Positions 31,201-40,327 of a stretch of DNA of 64,000 nt are shown piece by piece. The notes under the pieces are model-generated. The model was given only the letters and a program-made list of their open reading frames with translations. It had not been told where the DNA came from and searched no databases. Positions within the stretch are counted from its first letter, which is position 1; each line of letters begins with the position of its first letter. Origin of the DNA: an uncultured Clostridia bacterium (GTDB taxonomy: Bacteria > Bacillota > Clostridia > TANB77 > CAG-508); NCBI GenBank assembly GCA_948896235.1, contig CAQUUC010000002.1, forward strand, positions 216,272-280,271. Reading direction: 5' to 3'. Both the position numbers and the translations under genes were made by a program.

Positions 31201-33330
31201 TTTTTTTCGCCTTCATTATATACTGTTAGAGTATATTCTATAATTTGATCTGTTTCAACTTGTAATTCATTCTTTGGATGATTGTATGTTGCTGTGTCTG
31301 CTGTTCCATTTTCTAAGTTAGTAGCATCTACTACTGGTAATCTTGAAACTTCTGGTGCTACTCCTCCTATTTTTGTTATTGATTTTCTTAAGGCTAAATC
31401 TAAGTATTTTCCTGGTAGTATTATTGGCTCAAAATCATCATCATCTTCCTGTCCTGGTACATAGTTTCCAATTTGTCCATTTCCATTATAAGAATTGTTT
31501 TTCTTATCCTCTGGGAAATTTTCTATTGTAGAATCTCTATCTTTAGCTTTTTCTATATTACTTTCACTATCAAAATATTTTGTTATTTCTGCTATATTTA
31601 CTAATTTTTGAGGTGTTGTTGTTGCTACTGCTGTTACTTTACATCTTATTGTTACTGCTTCGTTTTGAGGTATTCCATTTGTGTATTTGTTTAGTACTGT
31701 TTTTCCTACATTTGTTATTGTTACAGTAGTTGTTCCATCTGCATTTTTTACAGCATTTGCTGTATATTTTCCTTGAGGATCTACTAATTCTACAAATTCT
31801 ATTCCTGCTGGTAAGTAATCTTTTATTTCAGCTGCATATCCGTCTTTGCCACCCTCATTATATACTGTTAATGTATATTCTATAAGTTGGTTTGTATCAG
31901 CTGTTAAAGCATTTTTTGGATGATTATATGTTGCTGTGTCTGCTGTTCCATTTTCTAAATTAGTAGCATCTACTACTGGTAATCTTGAAATTTCTGGTGC
32001 TACTCCTCCTATTTTTGTTATTGATTTTCTTAGTGCTAAATCTAAATATCTTGGTGCTGGTAAATCAACTTCTATATTGTCAGCATAATTTTTTGTCTCT
32101 TTTTCTACAAGTACAACTGGTTGCTCATTTATATATGTTTTTGGATCTGTTGTATAATATGTACTTTCAGTTATATTGTAAGTTGCTTTTATGCTAAAAG
32201 CTACTTTTGTAATTTTAGTTGTTATTGGTAATGATATATAAAAATCTTGTCCTATTACATCTAATATATTTCCGCTGTCAACTACTTCTTTATTAGCATT
32301 TAATAATTTGTTTTCTCCTGTTAAGTTTATTGTGTTTCCATTTTGATCTTTAAATACTAGTTCTTTAATATTGTAATTTTTTGAAGTATCAATACTCATA
32401 TTTAATGGACCTACAATATATTCTTCTCCAACTTGTGATGCTTTAAAATTTGATTTATTCAATGTTATTGGTGATGTAACTGAAGTATTTGATACATAAT
32501 TTGAATTAGCATTTTCTATAATGTATTTATACAAATCTTCTGCTTGGTATTGACGTGTAATACCAAGTTCAGTATCTGCTAAAGGATTATCATATAAATC
32601 TGCAAAACTTGCATAATTACTATCTTTTCCACTCCAATTGTTAAAATATATTGTTTTTAACATTGGTTTTCCTTTTTCATCATTTACATGATAATTTGTA
32701 TCATTTGGATTTGTAAGATACCATAAAGCTAATTGTTGTACAACTTCTATATCATCATCAGTTAATAGGTTTCCAGCTTCATATCCATTTGAACCTAGTA
32801 TACCAGCTTTTGATAATAATTCTTCTTTATCTTGAACTGCAGTTGCTGATGATGGTAAATACATATTATCTATAATCCACATCATTTTATTATATGTTTC
32901 TTGTGTTACTATAGGATCTCCTTTTGCTAAATTTATTGCATTTAATTTTGCAATTACTTCTGATGATTGTGTCTTCATACTAAGCTTTGTATTATATAAT
33001 GGATGTGTGCTTGATATATTTATATTGGCTTCATTTACAAATCCATGTTCAGCTTTTATACAATAAAAAGCATTTGAATAATTTGGATTTGTACTTGTTC
33101 CGAGTAGGATATGATACTATTTTCCATACTTTTTTAACAGGGTTTCCATCAGTCTTTAATCCACCTATACCATAAGCTGCCCCATCTCTTCCATCTTTAG
33201 CTAATCTTACATTCGTAATTCCTAAATAATAACTTGATTCAGCAGCATATGAATTTATGCCTACTGTTAGTGTTAAAATTATTAAAATTATACTTAAGAT
33301 TAACATACCAATAACTTTTTTCATTTTCAT
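28263..33330 (-). CDS. Thioester-domain surface adhesin with six DUF11-like repeats, one CGG shift
   Basis: About 1688 residues. A signal peptide (MKMKKVIGMLILSIILIIL) is followed by a domain containing FYCIKAEHG and, about 130 residues later, VVQQLALWYL. This Cys/Gln spacing and context match thioester (TED) adhesin domains that bond covalently to host targets. CGG 33100-33102 lies just before the Cys; skipping C gives YPT-GTSTNPNYSNAFYC. Six DUF11-like modules follow, each starting FDLALRK or LDLALRK, separated by acidic QEDDDDFE linkers. The C-terminus has SVKTG, a hydrophobic helix and KK, a sortase sorting signal close to (S/N/P)PxTG types. The likely sortase is at 13206-14015. Confidence 0.88.
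30740..32022. repeat. Tandem near-identical 0.64-kb modules in the adhesin gene
   Basis: Two neighbouring units (about 30740-31379 and 31380-32022) share long identical stretches, including the linker coding for EDKKNNSYNGNGQIGNYV. They look like a recent internal duplication, and copy number may vary between strains. Confidence 0.75.
33100..33102 (-). other. CGG +1 shift site (CGGA) in thioester adhesin
   Basis: ACT CGG AAC is read as ACT (C) GGA ACA, giving SYPT-GTSTNPNY. Confidence 0.92.
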
Positions 33331-33368
33331 GTTTTTACCTTCCTTATAAATATAATATTACTATTTAT

Positions 33369-33397
33369 ATTCTACTTTCCTTATTTTGCAAAGTCAA
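33369..33397 (-). promoter_or_regulatory. Promoter of the adhesin gene
   Basis: Minus strand: TTGACT (33392-33397), 17-nt spacer, TAGAAT (33369-33374), about 40 nt before the start codon. Confidence 0.65.
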
Positions 33398-33606
33398 TAG
33401 TAGTTTTTTCCAGTTTTTAGGCAATATTTTTTACAGCAAAAATTGGCCTACGGAGGCTCATTCTCTGGGTTTTAATAAAAAAATAGCCATATATTACAAT
33501 TATATAACATTTTTGAAATATTTTCAACAAATTATGTAAAATATAATATAAAATCTTTATGTGCGTAGTAGTTCATCGTTTTTATAAGATTTTTATTCAT
33601 TCTATC
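33398..33606. other. Gene-free stretch between adhesin and tRNA promoters
   Basis: AT-rich, with a short GC-richer patch at about 33446-33472 where GCCT/AGGC can form a small hairpin. I could not match it to a known riboswitch. Nothing else is seen. Confidence 0.3.
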
Positions 33607-33635
33607 TTGACTTATATGCGTTTTTCTGTTATTAT
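33607..33635 (+). promoter_or_regulatory. Promoter of the tRNA cluster
   Basis: TTGACT, 17-nt spacer, TATTAT, 38 nt before tRNA-Gly. Confidence 0.7.
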
Positions 33636-33672
33636 ATTACTACTGTATTAGAAAGTAGCTTATATAAAATTT

Positions 33673-33746
33673 GCAGGTATAGTTTAGTGGTAAAACGAGA
33701 CCTTGCCAAGGTTTAGTCACGAGTCCGATTCTCGTTACCTGCTCCA
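33673..33746 (+). tRNA. tRNA-Gly (GCC)
   Basis: Full cloverleaf with encoded CCA: acceptor GCAGGTA/TACCTGC, D arm GTTT...AAAC, anticodon stem AGACC/GGTTT with a normal 7-nt loop TTGCCAA (anticodon GCC), T stem ACGAG/CTCGT. The T loop reads TCCGATT, so position 55 is C instead of the near-universal T, and the variable loop is 4 nt. This tRNA would read GGT/GGC, not GGA. Confidence 0.9.
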
Positions 33747-33773
33747 AATAAAAGTCTTAATATTACATTGTTT

Positions 33774-33847
33774 GGCGATATAGCCAAGTGGTAAGGCACG
33801 AGTCTGCAAAACTCTGATCCCCGGTTCAAATCCGGGTGTCGCCTCCA
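33774..33847 (+). tRNA. tRNA-Cys (GCA), canonical T loop
   Basis: Acceptor GGCGATA/TGTCGCC, anticodon loop CTGCAAA (GCA), T stem CCCGG/CCGGG with loop TTCAAAT, encoded CCA. Confidence 0.92.
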
Positions 33848-33922
33848 AATTTTTGTAATATTAAGACTTTTATTTTTTATTTAGGTACTATTTTCATGGT
33901 ATTATCATATAATTAATTATAT

Positions 33923-33997
33923 GGCGTTGTAGCCAAGTGGTAAGGCACGAGTCTGCAAAACTCTGATTCGGCGGTCCGAATCCGCCCAACGCCTCCA
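33923..33997 (+). tRNA. Second tRNA-Cys (GCA), unusual T loop
   Basis: D arm and anticodon arm are the same as in the first tRNA-Cys, but acceptor (GGCGTTG/CAACGCC) and T stem (GGCGG/CCGCC) differ. The T loop is TCCGAAT with C at position 55. CCA is encoded. A second, diverged tRNA-Cys is unusual. Confidence 0.88.
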
Positions 33998-34023
33998 ATA
34001 ATTAATATTTTTAAATAATTTCA

Positions 34024-34052
34024 TTGACAAGTTACATAATGTGTGATATTAT
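34024..34052 (+). promoter_or_regulatory. Strong promoter of the structured RNA
   Basis: Consensus TTGACA, exact 17-nt spacer, TATTAT. Confidence 0.8.
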
Positions 34053-34057
34053 AGTAT

Positions 34058-34375
34058 GCGTAAATGGCAACATTTGTTTTATACAGTCGCTTTTATATGG
34101 GCTGTAGTAAGGAGGCATTATGCTTCGGAGAATAATTAATGAAATTATTCAAAGAGGTCCTAGAGGCCCTACTTAGTTTATTTTCGTAACTGTTAACCTT
34201 TATTTTTTCAGAATACGAATAATTCGCTGAGTATGCCGGCCGCTTGAGGACACAGGCGGGATCCTTGTGAATTTGCTGATATAGTGAATAATGATCTCTA
34301 GTCAGCAAAGGGTTTTAGGTAACTAATCCTATAAAAAAGGAGGACTTACATCGATGTATGTAAGCCCTCTTTTTT
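34058..34375 (+). ncRNA. Structured noncoding RNA of about 315 nt, family not assigned
   Basis: A GC-richer island with no conserved ORF, a consensus promoter and a strong terminator. Local helices are visible: ACAGTC/GGCTGT, GAATAAT/ATTATTC, CCGC/GCGG around TTGAGGACACAG, and a perfect TTTGCTGA/TCAGCAAA (near 34277-34310). It lacks the signatures of tmRNA, RNase P, SRP and T-box RNAs. It could be one of the large conserved Clostridia RNAs such as the raiA motif, but I cannot confirm that. It lies after the tRNA genes. Confidence 0.65.
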
Positions 34376-34377
34376 TA
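34339..34377. terminator. Bidirectional terminator: ncRNA and acyl-CoA synthetase gene
   Basis: GAGGACTTACAT pairs with ATGTAAGCCCTC, flanked by an A-run on the left and a T-run on the right, so it works for both strands. Confidence 0.85.
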
Positions 34378-36220
34378 TTTCTTATCCTTTGCAATTTCTG
34401 CAAATCTTTTTATTTTCATTGTTGTTGTTTTTTCAAATTCGTCTTTTTTAATTTCTAGATTTTTTATTGCCTTATATGATGTTAGTTTTTTGTTTACCTT
34501 TTTAATTTCTTCCCAAATGATTTTATGTATTTCTTCTTCTTTTAAGTCTTTACCATATTTTTCTTCTATTTTTTCTAGATTTGGTATTACTTTTACTGAT
34601 ATTAATAATTCTTTAGAACCAACTTGTTCTTTTCCATATACCATACATTCTTTTATTTCTTCTATATTTCCTAGCATTAATTCTATTTCTTCTGGGTAAA
34701 TATTTTTTCCGTTTTGGGTTACTATTACGTTTTTGCTTCTTCCTGTTATATACAAAAATCCATCTTCATCTAAATATCCTATGTCTCCTGCATGGAACCA
34801 TCTCTCTCCATCTATTATTTCTATAACTTCATTTGTCGCTTTTTCATCTTCGTAATATCCAAGCATTAATGTATCACTTTTTATTAATACTTCCCCTTCT
34901 CCTTTTTCATTAGGATTATCTATTTTAAGTTCTGCACATGTTACAGCTTTTCCGTGCAGATCCAACTCTTGGATCGAATTCTGGTGTTAGGGCTGCTATT
35001 GGTGCTGTTTCTGTTAGACCATATCCTTGTAAGAAAGATATTCCTATATCTTGTACCCATTTTCCAACTTTTGGATCTATTGGAGCTGCTGCTGAAACTA
35101 TTATTCTTATGTTTCCTCCTAAGTTTTCGTATATTTCTTTGAATACTTTTCTTTTTATATCTACATTTACCCCTTTTAGAGCATTTGTAACATGTATCAT
35201 TGATTTTACTAGCTTATCTTTTTTGCTTTTTACTATGTTTTCATTTATTTTTTTGTATAGATTTTCTATTAATAATGGAACTGCGAGCATAGCTGTTGGT
35301 TTTGTTTCTTTTAAGTTTGGCACAATATGTTTTAAGCCTTCACATACTGCAATTGAAGCACCAACTGACATTGGTAATAAAAATCCTATACTTGATTCAT
35401 ATGTATGATGTAATGGTAATACTGAAAATAGTCTATCATTATGATCTAAGTATACGTATGCTGCAACTACATTTACATTTTGTGCAAGGTTTTTATTATT
35501 TATCATAACTCCTTTTGCACTAGAGGTTGTTCCTGATGTAAATATTAAAACTTTAAATTCCTCTGGATCTATACTAATTTCCATATAGCTTGTATCCCCA
35601 GATTCTACTATTCTTTTTCCTTGTTCTATTACATAATTTGCCCCTACCTCTTTACCGTCAATTGTATCATCAGAATTCATCTCAATGAAATATTCTACAT
35701 CTGGTAAATTGTCTTTTATTTTCTTAATTACTTCTTCTTTCTTTTTTGAATAGATGATTGCACTTGCCTTTGATCTCTTTACTACATTTTCTATCTCATT
35801 TGCTGGAAGTTCTTTATCTACTGGTACTGCTATTCCTGTTCCACAAAGCATTGCCATATAAGATACATACCAGTGATATGTATTCTCTCCTATTATTATT
35901 ACTCTTTTATCTTTTAAATCTAAAATTTTGTTTAATCCTGTTCCAAGACCTATTACGTCTTCTCTAAATTGTTTATATGTAATTTCTGTAAAGGGTTGTT
36001 TATGATCAAATTTCTCTAACATAAATATTTCTTTTTCAAATTCTTTAGTAGATTTTTCAAATATTTCTTTTATTGTTTTAAATTTCTTTGTTTCATATTT
36101 TATATTTTTATTTTTTTCTTTACTGTTTTTTAATGTTACTTCATCTATTTCAGATATTCCTTCCATTTTCAATTTCGGAAATTTAAAATTTGGTACTTTA
36201 AATTCTTTTAGTATTCTCAT
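34375..36220 (-). CDS. AMP-dependent acyl-CoA synthetase-like enzyme, one CGG shift
   Basis: About 614 residues of the ANL superfamily; members activate fatty or other carboxylic acids with ATP and CoA. The ATP-binding motif FTSGTTSSAKGV, the QGYGLTETAP motif and the C-terminal ITGRSKNVIV hinge are present. The frame breaks at CGG 34952-34954 between PRVGSA and GKAVTCAEL; skipping C makes VGSAGKAV, the usual motif of this family. AGGAG lies about 9 nt before the ATG. The substrate is probably a long-chain fatty acid. Confidence 0.92.
34952..34954 (-). other. CGG +1 shift site (CGGA) in acyl-CoA synthetase
   Basis: GCA CGG AAA is read as GCA (C) GGA AAA, giving VGSA-GKAVTCAE. Confidence 0.94.
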
Positions 36221-36341
36221 AGTTTATCACTCCTGTTTCTTGTTTATATGTAATATTATTACACATTTTTTGCTTTTTGTAAATAGTACTGAACAAATAG
36301 TCCAAATCACATATCGAACCTTTAACGAATATATATTGTAA

Positions 36342-37599
36342 CTATTTTGCTTGTATTGCTTGCTCTAAATAATTAGAATAATTTGTTATAAATTGATGTA
36401 TATAATTAATCACATTTTTCCTTTCTACTTTTTCTTTTAATAATATATTAACTGTAGTTAATATTTCTTCTTTTTGCATGACTCTAATTTCCCCAATAAT
36501 ATCATTTTCTTGTAATGGTGCTTGTAAAGCATTTTTACATATTATTTCTACTTTTATATCCTTTATTTTATTTTTGTTTATTGGAACTTCATCAAATTGC
36601 AAATTATCTAATTTTATTTGAGTAGTTTCACTTTTTCCCTTTATTACTTCTATATTTTTTAAATTTTCTTTTTCCCATTTTTCAAATTGTTCATTTATCT
36701 TTTCTTTTATATTTATATATTCATAGTTTGAAAATGCATATTCTATCAATTTTACACTATCTGTTGTTCTTATTTTTTTGGTATCTGCACCTAATACAAC
36801 ACATATTATTTTGTGGCCATTTCTTGTAGTAGAGGTTACAAGACATCTTCCTGCATTATTTGTAAATCCTGTTTTTACCCCATCTACTCCATTTAGGTTA
36901 CCTAATAGTTCGTTTGTATTTGCTATTTCTTTACTATATCCATTTATATGTATTGTTGTCTGTTTTGTATTTACGATCTGTGAAAATTTTTTATTATTTA
37001 AGGCATAATCTGTAATTAAAGCTAACTCATATGCTGTTGTATAATGTTCCTCTTGGTCTAGCCCATGAGGTGTTACAAAATGAGTATTTTTTAATCCTAA
37101 TTCTTCTGCTTTTTTATTCATTAGGTCAGCAAAACCCTCTACACTTCCTCCTACATATTCTGCTAGTGCTACTGCTGTATCATTTCCGTGAACGTAGCAT
37201 TAACCCATATAACAAATCATTTACTGTTATTTTATCATTCGCTTTTAATCCAAGTCTCGATCCTCCTGTTCCTCCTGCTTTTTTAGAAATTTCTACTGTA
37301 TCTGTTAATTTGGCATTTTCTAAGACTATTATTGCCGTCATTATTTTAGTTGTTGAGGCCATTGCTTTTTTTACATATGCATTTTTTTCATACATTACTT
37401 TCTTTGATGTTCTATCAAATATTAATACAGCTCTCGAATTTGTTTTAGGTAAGTTTTCCACACTTGTGGATACATTTAAAAGTTCTTCTTTTAATTCTTC
37501 ATTATTTATATCTTCTTCATCTAAGTCATCTGCAAATGTTACTATATTAATATTAAATATTAATATAAAGATAATTATTATAGATATTATTCTTTTCAT
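36342..37599 (-). CDS. dacF: D-alanyl-D-alanine carboxypeptidase (DacF-like), one CGG shift
   Basis: Secreted penicillin-binding protein of about 418 residues that trims the terminal D-Ala of peptidoglycan. A signal peptide starts at 37599. The active site has all three motifs: STTK (Ser nucleophile), SGN and KTG (DGVKTGFTN). The SGN motif exists only after skipping C at CGG 37186-37188: LMLRS-GNDTAVALAEY. Unshifted the protein ends two residues later. A C-terminal beta domain and amphipathic tail follow. The SD (AAGGTGA) overlaps the terminator of the adjacent gene region. Confidence 0.94.
37186..37188 (-). other. CGG +1 shift site (CGGA) making the SGN motif in dacF
   Basis: TCA CGG AAA TGA is read as TCA (C) GGA AAT, giving LRS-GNDTAVAL. 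Confidence 0.96.
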
Positions 37600-37607
37600 A
37601 AAAAATC

Positions 37608-37643
37608 ACCTTTTTAATTGTATTTAAAAAAGTGATTTTTATG
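37608..37643 (-). terminator. Terminator after the last gene of the secretion operon
   Basis: Minus strand: AAATCACTTTTTT pairs with AAAAAGGTGATTT, then a T-run. It sits against the dacF ribosome site. Confidence 0.6.
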
Positions 37644-37651
37644 TGTATTTT

Positions 37652-38851
37652 TTATCTTCCGCTTCTTCCTCTAAATTGTTCGTTTATTTCATCCTCTGCC
37701 TTTTCTATTTTTTCTTCTAATGTATCTCCCGCTTGTTTTTCTAATTCTTGTTTAAATTCTTCTACACTAATTTTACATCTTGCAGCTGCTTTTCTTATTT
37801 GTATTTCAGAAGGATCTTCTATATCGTTATATGGGTCATCATCTATGTTTTCTAATTCTGTTTCATTATTTTCATTACTATCTATTCTTTCTTCTGCTCT
37901 TTCTATATTATCATTTGTTGTTGTATTTTTTGTTTTTTCCATATATTCTCTTACGTCTCTATCTGTTCTTTTTTGATTTGTATTTTCTAAATTTACTGGT
38001 ATACTTGAATATCCATTTAATTCACTTGACCTTCTATAATAGCTTACTTCTGGCACACCATATTCACCTAATTTAACCGTAAAGCCTTCATTTTGATTCC
38101 CTTCATTTTCGCCATTTTTTATTTTAAACATTGCACTTACTTGGTCTTTTTTTACGCTTGAACCGTCAGCATTTATCTCTACAATGTCTTTACTTGGATT
38201 TGTTCCTTCTGTTTGTTCTAAAGTTTGCAACTTAACTTCTTCCCCTGCACTATTTATTCCAATAAATTCAAATGTTAAGTTACTTTTTCTTCTTGCTACT
38301 ACAGCCACTACTCCTTTTTCTTTTGCTTCTGGTAGTAAATCATAAAAAGTTTTTGTTTCAGTTATTTTTTTAGTTGGATCTATTTTTGCATCTTTTGGAT
38401 TTTCTATATACTTTTTAGGTGTATCTTTTTCTTCTCTTTCTTCCGTTTGTTCTTCAATTTGTGATATTTGTTCTTTTTGACCCGTTTTATCATTTTGTGC
38501 TTTTTCTAATTCTTCTAATTTTTCTAATGATAATGGTATTACATTTTTAAGTTGTAATAAGAATTCATTTTCATTTATTAATTCTTTAAAATCTTGGCTT
38601 ATTTGAACTTGCCCTGCTTCTCCAATAGTTGCAATAACTCCTTTATCTGTTCTAAATTCAATTTCTGTTTTTCCATTTGTTTCTTTTTTTACTAAATATA
38701 AATCTTCTTTTGTTTCATTTGAAATATCTGGATCATTTTTTGATAATGTAATTTTTCCATAATAACTTATATCTATTATGATTTCACCTTTTTCTACATT
38801 ACCTTCTTGTATGGCTTTAAATTCTCTTAATTTTTCTATAATTTTTTCCAT
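37652..38851 (-). CDS. Unknown 399-residue charged protein of the secretion operon
   Basis: Soluble, Glu/Lys/Asn-rich protein with no signal peptide or membrane helix. The first 110 residues look like a small folded domain; a low-complexity charged middle follows, then VVAVVARRKSNLTFEFIGINSAGEEV, and a C-terminal helical part (AAARCKISVEEFKQELEKQ) ending in GRSGR. It is last in the secretion-type operon and separated from it by a hairpin, so it may be transcribed at a lower level. I do not recognise it; a cytosolic accessory or effector role is only a guess from position. Confidence 0.6.
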   Translation of the reverse strand: MEKIIEKLREFKAIQEGNVEKGEIIIDISYYGKITLSKNDPDISNETKEDLYLVKKETNGKTEIEFRTDKGVIATIGEAGQVQISQDFKELINENEFLLQLKNVIPLSLEKLEELEKAQNDKTGQKEQISQIEEQTEEREEKDTPKKYIENPKDAKIDPTKKITETKTFYDLLPEAKEKGVVAVVARRKSNLTFEFIGINSAGEEVKLQTLEQTEGTNPSKDIVEINADGSSVKKDQVSAMFKIKNGENEGNQNEGFTVKLGEYGVPEVSYYRRSSELNGYSSIPVNLENTNQKRTDRDVREYMEKTKNTTTNDNIERAEERIDSNENNETELENIDDDPYNDIEDPSEIQIRKAAARCKISVEEFKQELEKQAGDTLEEKIEKAEDEINEQFRGRSGR

Positions 38852-38875
38852 AACTTTCTCCTAATACTAAATTCC

Positions 38876-38910
38876 AAAATTGGGTAACATATTGTGTTAC
38901 CCAATTAGAT
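38876..38910 (-). terminator. Perfect hairpin within the secretion operon
   Basis: Minus strand: AATTGGGTAACA pairs with TGTTACCCAATT, followed by TTT. It probably reduces read-through to the last gene. Confidence 0.75.
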
Positions 38911-38914
38911 AATA

Positions 38915-39772
38915 TTATTGCATATTAAATGAAATTTCAAATTGTGTTCCAACACCTAATTTTACATTGAAACTTTTCTCGATTTTATTTTCATTATTTT
39001 GTGATGAAGTTAATATTACTTTGTAAATATATACTTCTGCTTCATTTTGAACCTCTTCAAATGTTATTTGGTCTTTTCCTAAAAAGTTTTGTTTCGCATA
39101 ATTCTCAAAACTTGCTTGATTTTTAAAGTAATTATTTTTAAAGCCTTGTGATAACATACCATACGCTAAAGTGTAATTTTCTACGTTTATATTTTTTATA
39201 AATTTATCTATACAAAACGCTACTTTCTGACTTCCTTTTGATTTATTATACTTTTCAATATATTCTGGTAGGTCTATTGTGAAAGTATCTAATATTACAC
39301 TGTATTGCATTATTGCTGTTTCATTAAAGATATAATAATTTCCGTATTGGTCTATACATATATATCTTTTACCATTTTTATCTGACTTTACTTCATATTT
39401 AGCTAATTTTATTCCATATATTTTTTCTTCGTTTTTCTCTATATAATTTTTAAATTTTTCTAAGCTTCCAAAACGTTTTTCTCTATATTCTTTATCCAAT
39501 TTTTTATATGCTTCTTCTTTATTATAGATCATATTACTTTTATAATCCATTAAATAAATATTACATATTTGTTGGTCATTTATATATGCATATGTCACTT
39601 CATTATATTTCTTATATTGTATTTCTTCATAATATGTTTCATCTGATTGTTTAAAAATACTATCTGGTTTTTTGTTTTTTTCTATATTTATTAAAACTAA
39701 TAGTATAGCAAGTATGAGGATAATTACTATAATTAATATAATAATACATTTTTTTAATAATTTAATATTCAT
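38915..39772 (-). CDS. VirB8-like membrane protein A (285 aa)
   Basis: One N-terminal membrane helix (about 8-28), then an extracellular part. Its last 120 residues (FIKNINVENYTLAYGMLSQGFKNNYF...FEEVQNEAEVYIYKVIL) look like the NTF2-like fold of VirB8/TcpC subunits of type IV secretion systems. Together with the two similar genes in this operon it forms a set of three single-helix NTF2-like proteins. GGAGG lies 6 nt before the ATG. The subunit name is inferred from layout and position, not from clear sequence identity. Confidence 0.6.
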   Translation of the reverse strand: MNIKLLKKCIIILIIVIILILAILLVLINIEKNKKPDSIFKQSDETYYEEIQYKKYNEVTYAYINDQQICNIYLMDYKSNMIYNKEEAYKKLDKEYREKRFGSLEKFKNYIEKNEEKIYGIKLAKYEVKSDKNGKRYICIDQYGNYYIFNETAIMQYSVILDTFTIDLPEYIEKYNKSKGSQKVAFCIDKFIKNINVENYTLAYGMLSQGFKNNYFKNQASFENYAKQNFLGKDQITFEEVQNEAEVYIYKVILTSSQNNENKIEKSFNVKLGVGTQFEISFNMQ

Positions 39773-39793
39773 TTTTTCCTCCTCGTATACTTT

Positions 39794-40315
39794 TTATTTA
39801 TTATTTATATATAGATCTGGTATAATTGAAAATGTGTTGTTTGCTTTGTCTAATTTTACAGATACATAAAATGGTGTTTCTTGTTCATCATCACCAGTTG
39901 ATTCTATGGTTAAAGTTCCATATACATAATATTGTGATAGTGTATTTGATATTTTACATACATACATTTCTTTTGCTTTAAATTTATAGTAATCCTCAAA
40001 TGTTTTTACGTGCAAATATATATTATCCATTGTAATATTATTTTCTTTTTTATACTCTTCATCTAAATAATTATATAGTATTTCTTTTTCTTTTGTTGTT
40101 AAATAAGTAATATACTTATCAACACAGTTGGCTACTGTAAAAAAATCGTTACGATTTTGTACTATTACAGTTTCTTTTTGTTTTTCTGGTGCTTTTTCTA
40201 TAGTTTGTTTTTGGGTTTTCGAGTTTATAGATAGAATTGTTAAAATTAATAATATTAATAATATAATAATTAATACTATTATAGATATTATTTTTAAAAT
40301 TTTGTAATCCTTCAT
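39794..40315 (-). CDS. VirB8-like membrane protein B (173 aa)
   Basis: Short member of the NTF2-like set: one membrane helix (about 8-28) and an outer domain (FFTVANCVDKYITYLTTKEKEILYNYLDEEYKKE...) that resembles the end of the 285-residue neighbour. It follows the lysozyme-like gene by 13 nt. AAAAGGAGG precedes the ATG. It may be the VirB8/TcpC equivalent or an assembly partner of it. Confidence 0.6.
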   Translation of the reverse strand: MKDYKILKIISIIVLIIILLILLILTILSINSKTQKQTIEKAPEKQKETVIVQNRNDFFTVANCVDKYITYLTTKEKEILYNYLDEEYKKENNITMDNIYLHVKTFEDYYKFKAKEMYVCKISNTLSQYYVYGTLTIESTGDDEQETPFYVSVKLDKANNTFSIIPDLYINNK

Positions 40316-40327
40316 TTTTTCCTCCTT

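Noticed and set aside
30740..32022. CRISPR-like or satellite repeat
   Set aside because: The repeats are in-frame protein modules of about 0.64 kb, not short repeats with spacers. No CRISPR array was seen in the window.
33440..33480. Riboswitch in the GC-richer patch upstream of the adhesin
   Set aside because: It lies upstream of the mapped promoter of the adhesin and does not match cyclic di-GMP, SAM, preQ1, THF or manganese motifs as I know them.
34093..34308. Minus-strand open frame across the structured RNA
   Set aside because: It has no ribosome site or recognisable domain, and the region is explained by the RNA on the other strand.
34058..34375. tmRNA, RNase P RNA, SRP RNA or T-box leader for the structured RNA
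   Set aside because: I looked for the tmRNA ends, the RNase P GAGGAAAGTCC core, the SRP tetraloop domain and the T-box AGGGTGG motif; none is present.
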